Shown here in pieces: positions 1-5,241 of a stretch of DNA of 7,359 bases (the stretch's first letter is position 1; each line of letters opens with the position of its first letter). The notes below the pieces were generated by a model. That model made no database searches. It was given only the letters and a program-made list of their open reading frames with translations, and was not told the DNA's origin. The stretch is from JAEUJM01 sp044221555 (GTDB taxonomy: Bacteria; Actinomycetota; Acidimicrobiia; Acidimicrobiales; DATDAH01). The translations under genes and the position numbers were made by a program. The stretch spans positions 1 through 7,359 of the forward strand of contig JBGAOY010000053.1 of the NCBI GenBank assembly GCA_044221555.1, given 5' to 3'.

Positions 1-9
1 CTCAGCCAT
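1..9 (-). CDS. fusA: Probable start of fusA (elongation factor G), first three codons only
   Basis: Reading leftwards from rpsG, the last nine bases encode ATG GCT GAG (Met-Ala-Glu), a common EF-G beginning, and then leave the window. EF-G is the GTPase that drives ribosomal translocation. The call rests mainly on the conserved str-operon order rpsL-rpsG-fusA, because three codons cannot identify a protein. The bases upstream (AGAGAAGACCC before the ATG) give only a weak purine-rich SD, without a clear AGGAGG. The gap to rpsG is 202 nt, so translational coupling to rpsG is unlikely. Confidence 0.4.
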
Positions 10-91
10 GGGTCTTCTCTGCTCTACGTTTCACTCGGTACGGGGGGGGAATCAGATCTGGGCTCGGCTCGCGGTTCGGGCCGGGCATGGG

Positions 92-118
92 AACGACCGG
101 GCCAGAGGCCCGGTCGTT
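92..118 (-). terminator. Perfect 12-bp hairpin in the rpsG-fusA spacer (attenuator or terminator-like)
   Basis: The arm AACGACCGGGCC at 92-103 is the exact reverse complement of 107-118, with a 3-nt loop. The stem is very GC-rich. No U-tract follows on the minus strand, where the next bases are CCCATGCCC; on the plus strand only TTT lies at the end of the stem. It is therefore not a canonical intrinsic terminator, though U-poor hairpins are discussed as terminators or RNA stabilisers in actinobacteria. It sits 129 nt past the rpsG stop and 82 nt before the presumed fusA start, where it could set the rpsG:fusA expression ratio. A role is inferred; the structure is seen. Confidence 0.55.
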
Positions 119-131
119 TGGAGGCACACCG

Positions 132-155
132 GGGGGCGCACCCCCGCGTGCGGGG
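132..155 (-). other. Overlapping, mutually exclusive short hairpins in the rpsG-fusA spacer
   Basis: GGGGG at 132-136 can pair with CCCCC at 141-145 (loop CGCA). CCCCGC at 142-147 can instead pair with GCGGGG at 150-155. The C-run is shared, so only one stem can form at a time. The block lies between the rpsG stop and the 12-bp hairpin at 92-118. Further towards rpsG, the minus-strand RNA carries CCTCCTT (around 169-175), which resembles an anti-SD sequence. Whether any of this regulates fusA is unknown; short G- and C-runs also arise by chance in GC-rich DNA. Confidence 0.35.
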
Positions 156-211
156 CTACGAACGGCTCAAGGAGGCGGTACGACGCGCCTTGGGAAGATC
201 GCGAACCATGA

Positions 212-682
212 CTACCAACGATAGTGGGCGAAGGCCTTGTTGCTCTCGGCCATCTTGTGCAGATCCTCTTTGCGCTTCATCGAGGCGCCCAGGCCGTTGG
301 AGGCGTCGAGCAGCTCGTTGGCCAGGCGCTCGGCCATCGTGTTCTCGCGACGCTGGCGGCTGTAGCCGACCAGCCAGCGGATGGCGAGGGTGTTGGCCCG
401 GCGGGGGCGCACCTCGACCGGCACCTGGTAGGTGGCGCCACCGACCCGGCGGCTGCGCACCTCGAGGGCGGGCTTGACGTTCTCGACGGCACGCTTGAGC
501 GCGGCGATCGGCTCGGCACCCGTCTTCTGCTCGACGATGGTGAGCGCGTCGTACACGATGCGCTCGGCGGTGGAGCGCTTGCCGCGCTGCAGCACCTTGT
601 TGACCAGCTGGGTGACCACGACCGACCGGTAGATCGGGTCGGGGTTGAGCTCACGGCGCGGGGCCGGACCCTTACGAGGCAT
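212..682 (-). CDS. rpsG: 30S ribosomal protein S7
   Basis: This encodes 156 aa, the standard bacterial S7 length. S7 binds the 3' major domain of 16S rRNA, nucleates assembly of the 30S head and lies near the mRNA exit and E-site. The protein begins MPRKGPAPRR, carries the family signature around residues 15-46 (DPIYRSVVV, then NKVLQRGKRSTAERIVYDAL) and the beta-hairpin segment VGGATYQVPVEV near the middle, and ends in SNKAFAHYRW. I chose the ATG at 682 because AAGGA lies 8 nt upstream (695-691). An in-frame ATG at 691 would add MLS but overlaps that SD. It is the second gene of the str operon, 101 nt after rpsL. In E. coli, S7 represses its own operon by binding the rpsL-rpsG spacer, and the matching spacer here is structured. 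Confidence 0.98.
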   Translation of the reverse strand: MPRKGPAPRRELNPDPIYRSVVVTQLVNKVLQRGKRSTAERIVYDALTIVEQKTGAEPIAALKRAVENVKPALEVRSRRVGGATYQVPVEVRPRRANTLAIRWLVGYSRQRRENTMAERLANELLDASNGLGASMKRKEDLHKMAESNKAFAHYRW

Positions 683-708
683 TGAGAGCATCCTTGTCTA
701 CTGCTCGG

Positions 709-763
709 TCGGGCGAGCTGGCCTGGGGGCAGGTGCAAGAGTGGATGGCGAGGGCTCGCCCGA
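709..763 (-). promoter_or_regulatory. Inverted repeat in the rpsL-rpsG spacer, candidate S7 autoregulatory site
   Basis: TCGGGCGAGC at 709-718 is the exact reverse complement of GCTCGCCCGA at 754-763, giving a 10-bp stem around a 35-nt loop. Inside the loop, CCTG (722-725) and CAGG (730-733) can form a small hairpin. On the minus-strand mRNA the stem ends 13 nt before the AAGGA SD of rpsG. Two local hairpins compete with it: GGCGA/UCGCC using 760-756 and 751-747, and GCUCG/CGAGC using 718-714 and 707-703. This is the position at which S7 binds in the E. coli str operon, where the spacer is of similar size. The regulatory role here is inferred. Confidence 0.5.
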
Positions 764-783
764 GTCGGAAGACAAGCACGCTC

Positions 784-1155
784 TCAGCCCTCCTTCTTCG
801 CGCCGTAGCGGCTGCGGGCCTGGTTGCGGTCACGGACGCCCGAGGCGTCGAGGGTGCCGCGGATGATCTTGTAGCGCACGCCCGGCAGGTCCTTCACACG
901 GCCGCCACGCACGAGCACGATGGAGTGCTCCTGCAGGTTGTGGCCCTCGCCCGGGATGTAGGCGGTGATCTCCATGCCGCTCGACAGGCGGACACGGGCC
1001 ACCTTGCGCAGCGCCGAGTTCGGCTTCTTGGGGGTGGCGGTGTAGACGCGGGTGCAGACCCCCCGACGCTGGGGAGCGCCCTTGAGGGCCGGGGTGGCGC
1101 CCTTCTTGGGCTTCGACTTACGGCCCTTGCGGACCAGTTGCTGCACGGTGGGCAC
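784..1155 (-). CDS. rpsL: 30S ribosomal protein S12
   Basis: This encodes 123 aa, the normal S12 length. S12 sits at the 30S decoding centre and controls accuracy. Conserved blocks are MPTVQQLVRKGR at the N-terminus, TPKKPNSALRKVARVRL (residues 41-57), GEGHNLQEHSIVLVRGGRVKDLPGVRY (69-95) and a basic tail ending GAKKEG. Lys43 and Lys88, the positions where streptomycin-resistance changes usually arise, are both wild-type lysine. Asp89 is the equivalent of the residue methylthiolated by RimO. The start is GTG at 1155, supported by GAGGT at 1166-1162 six nt upstream; no other start fits S12. It is the first gene of the operon, with a divergent unrelated gene upstream, so rpoBC is not directly adjacent. 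Confidence 0.99.
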   Translation of the reverse strand: MPTVQQLVRKGRKSKPKKGATPALKGAPQRRGVCTRVYTATPKKPNSALRKVARVRLSSGMEITAYIPGEGHNLQEHSIVLVRGGRVKDLPGVRYKIIRGTLDASGVRDRNQARSRYGAKKEG

Positions 1156-1218
1156 GCGTTTACCTCAGAAGCTGTTGCTCGGGGATGACCGGCGCAGGGC
1201 GCGCACGGCCGACGGGCC

Positions 1219-1248
1219 ATGCTACGGGCGCGCGGGTCGCTGGAACAA
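1219..1248 (-). promoter_or_regulatory. Candidate sigma70-type promoter for the str operon
   Basis: On the minus strand, TTGTTC (1248-1243) is followed after 18 nt by TAGCAT (1224-1219). The -10 fits the actinobacterial TANNNT pattern; the -35 shares only TTG with TTGACA. Transcription would begin near 1212, giving a leader of roughly 55-60 nt before the rpsL GTG. It is the best pair I see in the 219-nt divergent region, but one such match in GC-rich DNA is not strong proof. Confidence 0.35.
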
Positions 1249-1291
1249 CTCGCGGTCCAAACACGGCGAAGCCGCCCATCCAGTACCCGGA

Positions 1292-1348
1292 CCGGGAACC
1301 CGATGCGCTCGCTGGCGAAACGATACCGCACGACTCGGGTGATCCCGG
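1292..1348. other. Imperfect inverted repeat in the str/ester-cyclase divergent region
   Basis: CCGGGAACCCGA (1292-1303) is matched by TCGGGT-GA-TCCCGG (1335-1348). The arms are complementary over 12 bp, apart from a two-base GA insertion in the right arm, and are separated by 31 nt. The element lies 27 nt upstream of the ATG at 1375 and upstream of the candidate str promoter. It could be an operator, a leader hairpin for the ester-cyclase gene, or chance. A second TANNNT hexamer for the minus strand (TATCGT, 1325-1320) lies within the loop but has no good -35. Confidence 0.3.
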
Positions 1349-1374
1349 GGACGGCGGCGCGACGAAGGGCGGTC

Positions 1375-1803
1375 ATGACCCCTTCCGCGAACCTGTCCCT
1401 CAACCGCGCCGCCTTCGACCGGGCCATCGCCCACTGGAACACCGGCGACCTCGACGCCTACCTCGAGCTCTACGACGACTCGATCCGACTCCACGGCTAC
1501 TCGGACCAGCCGATGACCAAGCCCGAGGTCGCCGGCATGTACCGGGGGCTGCACGACGCACTGGAAGGCATCCACATCGAGGTGCACGACGTGATCGAGG
1601 AGGGCGACCGGCTCTCGGCCCGGGCCACCATGTCGGGCATCCACCGGGGTGAGCTGTTCGGCGTGCCCGGCACCGGCGTGCCCGTCGTCCAGCCCGTCAT
1701 CACCCACCTGCGCTTCGTCGACGGGCGCTGCGTGGAGCGCTGGTCGGTGGCCGACACCCTCGCCGTCCTGCTCCAGATCGGCGCCGTCACGCTGCCCGGG
1801 TGA
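1375..1803 (+). CDS. SnoaL-like / ester cyclase family protein (NTF2-like fold)
   Basis: This encodes a 142-aa single-domain protein without signal peptide or membrane segment, so it is probably cytoplasmic. The pattern is that of the SnoaL/NTF2-like superfamily. It has an N-terminal helix with HWNTGDLDAYLELYDD (residues 20-35) and a central MTKPEVAGMYRGLHDAL helix (47-63). The sheet follows with VHDVIEEGDRLSARATMSG (70-88), and the C-terminal block is HLRFVDGRCVERWSVADTLAVLLQIGA. His111 and Asp127 are the likeliest pocket residues, by analogy with polyketide cyclases of this family. Members include cyclases, isomerases and many proteins of unknown substrate, so no reaction can be assigned. 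The ATG at 1375 follows GAAGGG at 1364-1369 with a 5-nt gap; upstream in-frame starts would add a non-conserved basic stretch. The next gene begins 16 nt after the stop. Confidence 0.85.
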   Translation: MTPSANLSLNRAAFDRAIAHWNTGDLDAYLELYDDSIRLHGYSDQPMTKPEVAGMYRGLHDALEGIHIEVHDVIEEGDRLSARATMSGIHRGELFGVPGTGVPVVQPVITHLRFVDGRCVERWSVADTLAVLLQIGAVTLPG

Positions 1804-1807
1804 GAAC

Positions 1808-1819
1808 TACCGTGGGGTG
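1808..1819 (+). promoter_or_regulatory. Candidate -10 element giving a leaderless mRNA
   Basis: TACCGT (1808-1813), matching TANNNT, ends 6 nt before the ATG at 1820. That is the spacing at which actinobacterial leaderless mRNAs start on the A of the ATG. No convincing SD precedes this ATG (GGGGTG abuts it). The -35 region is unremarkable, with CGTCAC at 1785-1790. Read-through from the upstream gene is the alternative. Confidence 0.3.
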
Positions 1820-2272
1820 ATGCGCCGACTCGGGTTGGGCGTGGCCGCCGCCGTGCTGGTGGGATCGACGCTGTCGGGCATCGCCCCGGCATCGGCGTCG
1901 TGCGCCGCCCCGAACATCAGGATCAACCCCACCGAAGGTGCGTCCGGGTCGGTCGTCACCGTCACCGGTGACGCCTTCGGGGACAACTGCTTCGACACCG
2001 GGCCACCGCCGCCCGGGCAGGGCGCCCTCGGGCACCCGCTGACGGGCATCGAGATCGACTTCACCCAAGGGGGCGTGACCACCACGCTGGCCACGGTGGA
2101 CGCCAGCGACGAGTACTCCTTCGCCGTCGCCATCACCGTGCCCCCGGATGCGGCGCTCGGGCCCGCAGCCATCTCCACGTCGAACCCCGTCAGCTACCCC
2201 GAGCAGGTCGAATTCACCGTCACCGCCGCGGCCGCGGCGCCGATCGACGCTGCACCCTCGTTCACCGGCTGA
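1820..2272 (+). CDS. Secreted IPT/TIG-like Ig-fold protein, function unknown
   Basis: This encodes 150 aa. Residues 1-26 form a Sec signal peptide: MRRLGLG, a hydrophobic core of Ala/Val/Leu, then an A-S-A cleavage motif ending at residue 26. Cys28 is not preceded by a lipobox, so a lipoprotein is unlikely. The mature part starts with IRINPTEGASGSVVTVTGDAFGDNC (residues 33-57), the usual opening of IPT/TIG-type beta-sandwich domains. A proline-rich turn (GPPPPGQG) and strands such as GIEIDFTQGGVTTTLATVDA and EYSFAVAITVP follow. Cys28 and Cys57 are the only cysteines and could form a disulfide. There is no C-terminal membrane anchor or sorting signal, so the product is probably released or held by other envelope components. 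These domains mediate protein or carbohydrate contacts, but the partner is unknown. Confidence 0.8.
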   Translation: MRRLGLGVAAAVLVGSTLSGIAPASASCAAPNIRINPTEGASGSVVTVTGDAFGDNCFDTGPPPPGQGALGHPLTGIEIDFTQGGVTTTLATVDASDEYSFAVAITVPPDAALGPAAISTSNPVSYPEQVEFTVTAAAAAPIDAAPSFTG

Positions 2273-2396
2273 TTCCGGCCCGGCTTCCAGCGCCTCTCTG
2301 CATCGACGATCTGACGTCACGTCACGGTTGCCAACGCGCGGACCAGGCAGGTCAGGGCGCGGCACCCGCTTCCGATGCCCGTACCGCGATTCGGGC

Positions 2397-2813
2397 TCAG
2401 ATCGCCTCGACGGCGACGTCCGGCAGGTCGGCGGTCAGCGCTCGAAGGTCAGCGGGATCGCCGGTGACCACGAGGGCCGGTGCCTGTAGCGCAGCGGTGG
2501 CGGCCAGGAAGGCGTCGACCGCGTTCGTGGAGTCCATGCCGGCGGCGGTGAGCAGGTGACCCGCGCGGGTTGCCACCGCGTCGTCGACGACGCGGCGGTC
2601 GACGTCGTGGCGGCGCAGTGCTGACCACACGCCGGCGTCCCGCGTCCCGTCGAGAAGCTCCGCGAGCACCGCGGACGAGGTCACGAGGTCGATCTCGACG
2701 CCGAGGGTCATGGCCTTCAACAAGCTCAGCATCTCCAGTTGCCGGGCTCGCCGCCCGCCCGAGAGCCGGCTCAAGGCCTCGCTGTCGAGCACTAAACACC
2801 GAGTTGACGCCAC
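2397..2813 (-). CDS. vapC: VapC-like PIN-domain ribonuclease toxin
   Basis: This encodes 138 aa, typical for a single PIN domain. VapC toxins are Mg2+-dependent RNases that cut tRNA or rRNA and arrest growth when not bound by antitoxin. The acidic active-site set is present: Asp10 in LVLDSEALSRL, Glu52 in SSAVLAELLDG, Asp100 in STNAVDAFLAATA and Asp119 in VTGDPADL. The toxin therefore looks intact. I chose the GTG at 2813, preceded by GGGA with a 6-nt gap, which makes the gene overlap vapB by 22 nt. An in-frame GTG at 2792 would overlap only the last base of the vapB stop (TAGTG), but would leave just two residues before the catalytic Asp. Either layout implies translational coupling. It converges on the IPT gene across a 124-nt gap. 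Confidence 0.88.
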   Translation of the reverse strand: MASTRCLVLDSEALSRLSGGRRARQLEMLSLLKAMTLGVEIDLVTSSAVLAELLDGTRDAGVWSALRRHDVDRRVVDDAVATRAGHLLTAAGMDSTNAVDAFLAATAALQAPALVVTGDPADLRALTADLPDVAVEAI

Positions 2814-3031
2814 ACCTTGTCCCAACGCTCGACCATCTCGTCCGGGATCGGACCGTTCTCTTGTTCCCACTCGCGCACGATCTCTTCGATGACCAAGCGC
2901 TTGCGGATCCGCCTGAGCTTCTCGGCCACGGCATCGGTGACCGCGGCCGACAGGCTCGACGAGCCGGTCAGCTCGGCCAGCGCCTCGATGGCGTCGGCGT
3001 CGAGGGTCAGGGACACCTTGGTCTTGGCCAT
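2792..3031 (-). CDS. vapB: VapB-like ribbon-helix-helix antitoxin
   Basis: This encodes 79 aa. Residues 3-43 (KTKVSLTLDADAIEALAEL, then a TGSSSLSAAVTDAVAEKLRR segment) fit a ribbon-helix-helix DNA-binding unit: a short beta strand followed by two helices, acting as a dimer. The charged tail with VREWEQENGPIPDEMVERWDKVW is likely the part that wraps and inhibits the PIN toxin. Its position directly upstream of, and overlapping, vapC is the standard antitoxin-toxin order. The ATG at 3031 has no strong SD. A -10-like TACGAT ends 7 nt upstream, suggesting a leaderless message. The inverted repeat at 3032-3056 is a candidate site for VapB or VapBC autorepression. Confidence 0.85.
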   Translation of the reverse strand: MAKTKVSLTLDADAIEALAELTGSSSLSAAVTDAVAEKLRRIRKRLVIEEIVREWEQENGPIPDEMVERWDKVWRQLGV

Positions 3032-3056
3032 GTCGCCTATCGTACCGCAAGGCGAC
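3032..3056 (-). promoter_or_regulatory. vapBC promoter with overlapping operator-like inverted repeat
   Basis: GTCGCCT (3032-3038) and AGGCGAC (3050-3056) are perfect 7-bp inverted arms separated by 11 nt. The hexamer TACGAT on the minus strand (3044-3039, TANNNT) lies exactly between the arms. Its downstream end is 7 nt from the vapB ATG, so transcription could start at or near the ATG. A ribbon-helix-helix antitoxin dimer on each arm would cover the -10. There is no clear -35. The palindrome is seen; the operator role is inferred from typical VapB autoregulation. Confidence 0.55.
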
Positions 3057-3126
3057 GGGGGACTACCTCGCGATTCGTGGTCCTCGGCTCCGGGCGTGGG
3101 CCGCCGAGCCACCACCCCGATGTGAG

Positions 3127-3149
3127 GGCGCCGGCCTTCGGCCGGCGCC
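3127..3149. other. 10-bp perfect hairpin upstream of the alkyl sulfatase gene
   Basis: GGCGCCGGCC (3127-3136) and GGCCGGCGCC (3140-3149) form a perfect GC-only stem with loop TTC, ending 20 nt before the ATG at 3170. No T-tract flanks it on either strand. A weaker 6-bp inverted repeat, CTCGGC/GCCGAG (3083-3088/3103-3108), lies further upstream. If the sulfatase transcript begins above it, the hairpin would sit in the 5' leader and could affect initiation or stability. If the mRNA is leaderless, it is promoter-region DNA. Confidence 0.45.
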
Positions 3150-3169
3150 AGATGCGGCAGACTCGGCGC

Positions 3170-5071
3170 ATGACCGAACGCAAGGACGCCACCGTCGCCA
3201 CCCGACAGGCCAACGCCGCCGTCGCGGCGGCGCTGCCGCTCGACGACCCAGCCGACTTCGACCGGGCCCGGCGGGGCCTCCTGGCCGAGGCGCCGGTGCA
3301 GGTGCTGCACGCGGGCGGCTTCCCTGTCTGGGACCGCGACAACTTCGCCTTCCTCGCCGACGAGACCCCGCCCGACACGGTGAACCCCAGCCTCTGGCGC
3401 CAGGCCCGGCTGAACGCCATCGCCGGCCTGTTCGAGATCGCGCCCGGCTTCTACCAGGTGCGGGGCCTCGATCTCTCGAACATCACCTTCGTGCAGGGCG
3501 AGACGGGCTGGGTGGTGATCGACCCGCTCACGTCGGCCGAGACCGCTGCCGCCGCACTGGCCCTCGTCCACGAGCACTTCGGCGAGCGACCTGTCACCGC
3601 GATCATCTACACGCACAGCCACATCGACCACTTCGCCGGCGTCCGCGGCGTGGTGGACGAGGACGACGTGCGCTCGGGGGCGGTGCCCATCGTCGCCCCC
3701 GAGGGCTTCCTCGAGGCCGCGATCAGCGAGAACGTGATCGCCGGCAACGTGATGCTGCGCCGCGGCTCGTACATGTACGGGCCGCTCCTGCCCACCGACC
3801 CCCAGGGCCACGTCGACGCCGGCCTCGGCAAGGGCGTCCCCCTGTTCGGCACGAACGGCCTCATCGCGCCCACCGTCACCATCACCGAGACCGGGGAGGA
3901 GCACCGCCTCGACGGGGTGCGGGTGGTCTTCCAGGTCACGCCCGGCACCGAGGCGCCGGCCGAGATGAACTTCTTCTTCCCCGACCACCGGGTGCTCTGC
4001 ATGGCCGAGAACTGCACGGCCACCCAGCACAACCTCTACACGCTGCGAGGCGCCCAGGTGCGCGACTCACTGGCCTGGAGCACCTACATCCACGAGGCCA
4101 TCGAGTTGTTCGGCGTGGCCGCCGACGTGGTGTTCGCCAGCCACCACTGGCCCCGCTGGGGCACCGACGACGGGCTCGACTACCTGCGGGCCCAGCGCGA
4201 CGCCTACCGCTACCTCCACGACCAGACCATGCGGCTGGCCAACCACGGCCTCACCCCCCTCGAGATCGCCGAGGAGCTGGAGATGCCCGAGTCGCTGGCC
4301 GCCGAGTTCCACACGCGCGGCTACTACGGCACCGTCAACCACAACGCCAAGGCGGTCTACCAGTACTACCTGGGCTGGTTCGACGGGAACCCGGCCCACC
4401 TGCACGGCCACCCCCCGGTGGAGGCGGCGCGCCGCTACGTCGAGTTCATGGGCGGCGCCGACGAGGTGCTGGCCAAGGCCCGCGCCAGCTTCGATGCCGG
4501 CGACTTCCGCTGGGTGGCCGAGGTGGTCAACCACGTGGTGTTCGCCGACCCCGCCAACGCCGAGGCCAAGGCCCTGCAGGCCGACGCCCTCGAACAGCTC
4601 GGCTACCAGGCCGAGTCGGGCCCCTGGCGGGACTTCTACCTGACCGGCGCCCAGGAGCTGCGCCAGGGCCACCCCGAAGGTGGGCCCGCGGCGGGAGCCA
4701 GCCCGGACGTCCTCCGGGCCATGACCACCGAGATGCTGTTGCAGCTCGTCGGCGTGCGCCTGAACGGTCCCGCCGCGGCCACCCGTGACGTGGCGCTGCG
4801 CATGGTCGTCACCGACCGGGGCGAGCACTGGGACGTCGGGGTCGAGCACGGTGCCCTGCACCACTCGCTGGCCGGCGCGCTGGACCGTGCCCCCGAGGCC
4901 ACCCTGTCGCTCCCCTACCTGGCCTTCGCCGCCCTCGCCGGCGGCAACCAGACCCTCGACGAGCTCATCGCCGCCGGCGAGGCCGACGTCGACGGCGACC
5001 GCGCCGCCCTCGACCACCTGGTGGCCAACCTCGACCAGTTCAGCTTCGGCTTCCCCATCGTGACCCCCTGA
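3170..5071 (+). CDS. Type III (SdsA1-like) alkyl sulfatase, metallo-beta-lactamase fold
   Basis: This encodes 633 aa, the usual family length. The enzyme hydrolyses primary alkyl sulfates such as dodecyl sulfate to alcohol plus sulfate, using a two-zinc centre. Zinc-ligand motifs are THSHIDH (His149, His151, Asp153, His154), TPGTEAPAE (Glu261), CMAEN (Glu280) and ASHHWPRWG (His325). The family blocks NFAFL, FYQVRGLDLSNITF, GYYGTVNHNAKAVYQYYLGWFDGNPAHL and RWVAEVVNHVVFADP are present. Order: metallo-beta-lactamase domain to about residue 350, alpha-helical dimerization region to about 500, SCP2-like lipid-binding domain about 512-630. The N-terminus (MTERKDATVATRQ) is hydrophilic with no signal peptide, so the protein is probably cytoplasmic, unlike secreted Pseudomonas SdsA1. 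No clear SD precedes the ATG at 3170; an ATG at 3152 would add six residues. A CAGACT (3158-3163) at leaderless spacing is only a weak -10. Confidence 0.95.
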   Translation: MTERKDATVATRQANAAVAAALPLDDPADFDRARRGLLAEAPVQVLHAGGFPVWDRDNFAFLADETPPDTVNPSLWRQARLNAIAGLFEIAPGFYQVRGLDLSNITFVQGETGWVVIDPLTSAETAAAALALVHEHFGERPVTAIIYTHSHIDHFAGVRGVVDEDDVRSGAVPIVAPEGFLEAAISENVIAGNVMLRRGSYMYGPLLPTDPQGHVDAGLGKGVPLFGTNGLIAPTVTITETGEEHRLDGVRVVFQVTPGTEAPAEMNFFFPDHRVLCMAENCTATQHNLYTLRGAQVRDSLAWSTYIHEAIELFGVAADVVFASHHWPRWGTDDGLDYLRAQRDAYRYLHDQTMRLANHGLTPLEIAEELEMPESLAAEFHTRGYYGTVNHNAKAVYQYYLGWFDGNPAHLHGHPPVEAARRYVEFMGGADEVLAKARASFDAGDFRWVAEVVNHVVFADPANAEAKALQADALEQLGYQAESGPWRDFYLTGAQELRQGHPEGGPAAGASPDVLRAMTTEMLLQLVGVRLNGPAAATRDVALRMVVTDRGEHWDVGVEHGALHHSLAGALDRAPEATLSLPYLAFAALAGGNQTLDELIAAGEADVDGDRAALDHLVANLDQFSFGFPIVTP

Positions 5072-5073
5072 CT

Positions 5074-5113
5074 CGAGGGGGCTACCCCCGCTTCGAGGGG
5101 GCCACCCCCGCGA
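5074..5113. repeat. Two-copy 20-bp tandem repeat of G5/C5 hairpins after the sulfatase gene
   Basis: Copy 1 (5074-5093) and copy 2 (5094-5113) share CGAGGGGGC(T/C)ACCCCCGC and differ at one internal base and the last two. Each copy can form GGGGG/CCCCC with a 3-nt loop. The first G-run can alternatively pair with the C-run overlapping the sulfatase stop (CCCCCT 5064-5069 with AGGGGG 5076-5081). The array starts 2 nt after the stop codon, so it may act as a U-less transcription-ending or 3'-protecting structure. A fragment of the same unit (GCTACCCC) recurs at 5211-5218. Confidence 0.6.
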
Positions 5114-5212
5114 CTCGGCGGGTCCTGACCCCGATCCGGTATCCGAAAATCGGCGCGAAAACCATGCGCCGATCTTTCGGACCCTCCGGATCGGCGCCAC
5201 CCGCCGAGTCGC
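5110..5212. repeat. 103-nt nested palindromic element (MITE-like or structured RNA)
   Basis: Four nested pairs of arms form one long imperfect hairpin. The outer pair is GCGACTCGGCGGGT 5110-5123 with 5199-5212 (14 bp perfect). Next are CCGATCCGG 5131-5139 with 5186-5194 (9 bp), TCCGAAA 5142-5148 with 5175-5181 (7 bp) and ATCGGCGC 5149-5156 with 5166-5173 (8 bp). The tip loop is GAAAACCAT. In total 38 pairs form, interrupted by small internal loops of 7/4 and 2/4 nt and one bulged C. It contains no ORF. It could be a miniature inverted-repeat element, a bidirectional terminator or a structured RNA. Weak flanking similarity (CACCCCC left, TACCCC right) is not a convincing target duplication. 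Confidence 0.65.
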
Positions 5213-5241
5213 TACCCCGTTCTGCTGTGGGGAGTCTGCGC

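Noticed and set aside
784..1155. Streptomycin-resistance substitutions in S12
   Set aside because: Lys43 and Lys88, the usual resistance positions, are both wild type.
2312..2319. TGACGTCA palindrome between the convergent IPT and vapC genes
   Set aside because: An 8-bp palindrome is expected by chance, and it lies at the 3' ends of both genes, away from any start.
2377..2396. GCCCG/CGGGC stem directly after the vapC stop as a terminator
   Set aside because: Only 5 bp with a 10-nt loop and no U-tract; too weak to call.
2570..3169. Upstream extension of the alkyl sulfatase frame by about 200 codons
   Set aside because: It is Arg/Ser/Pro-rich, has no family similarity I recognise and runs antisense to vapBC. 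Homologues of this family begin near the ATG at 3170.
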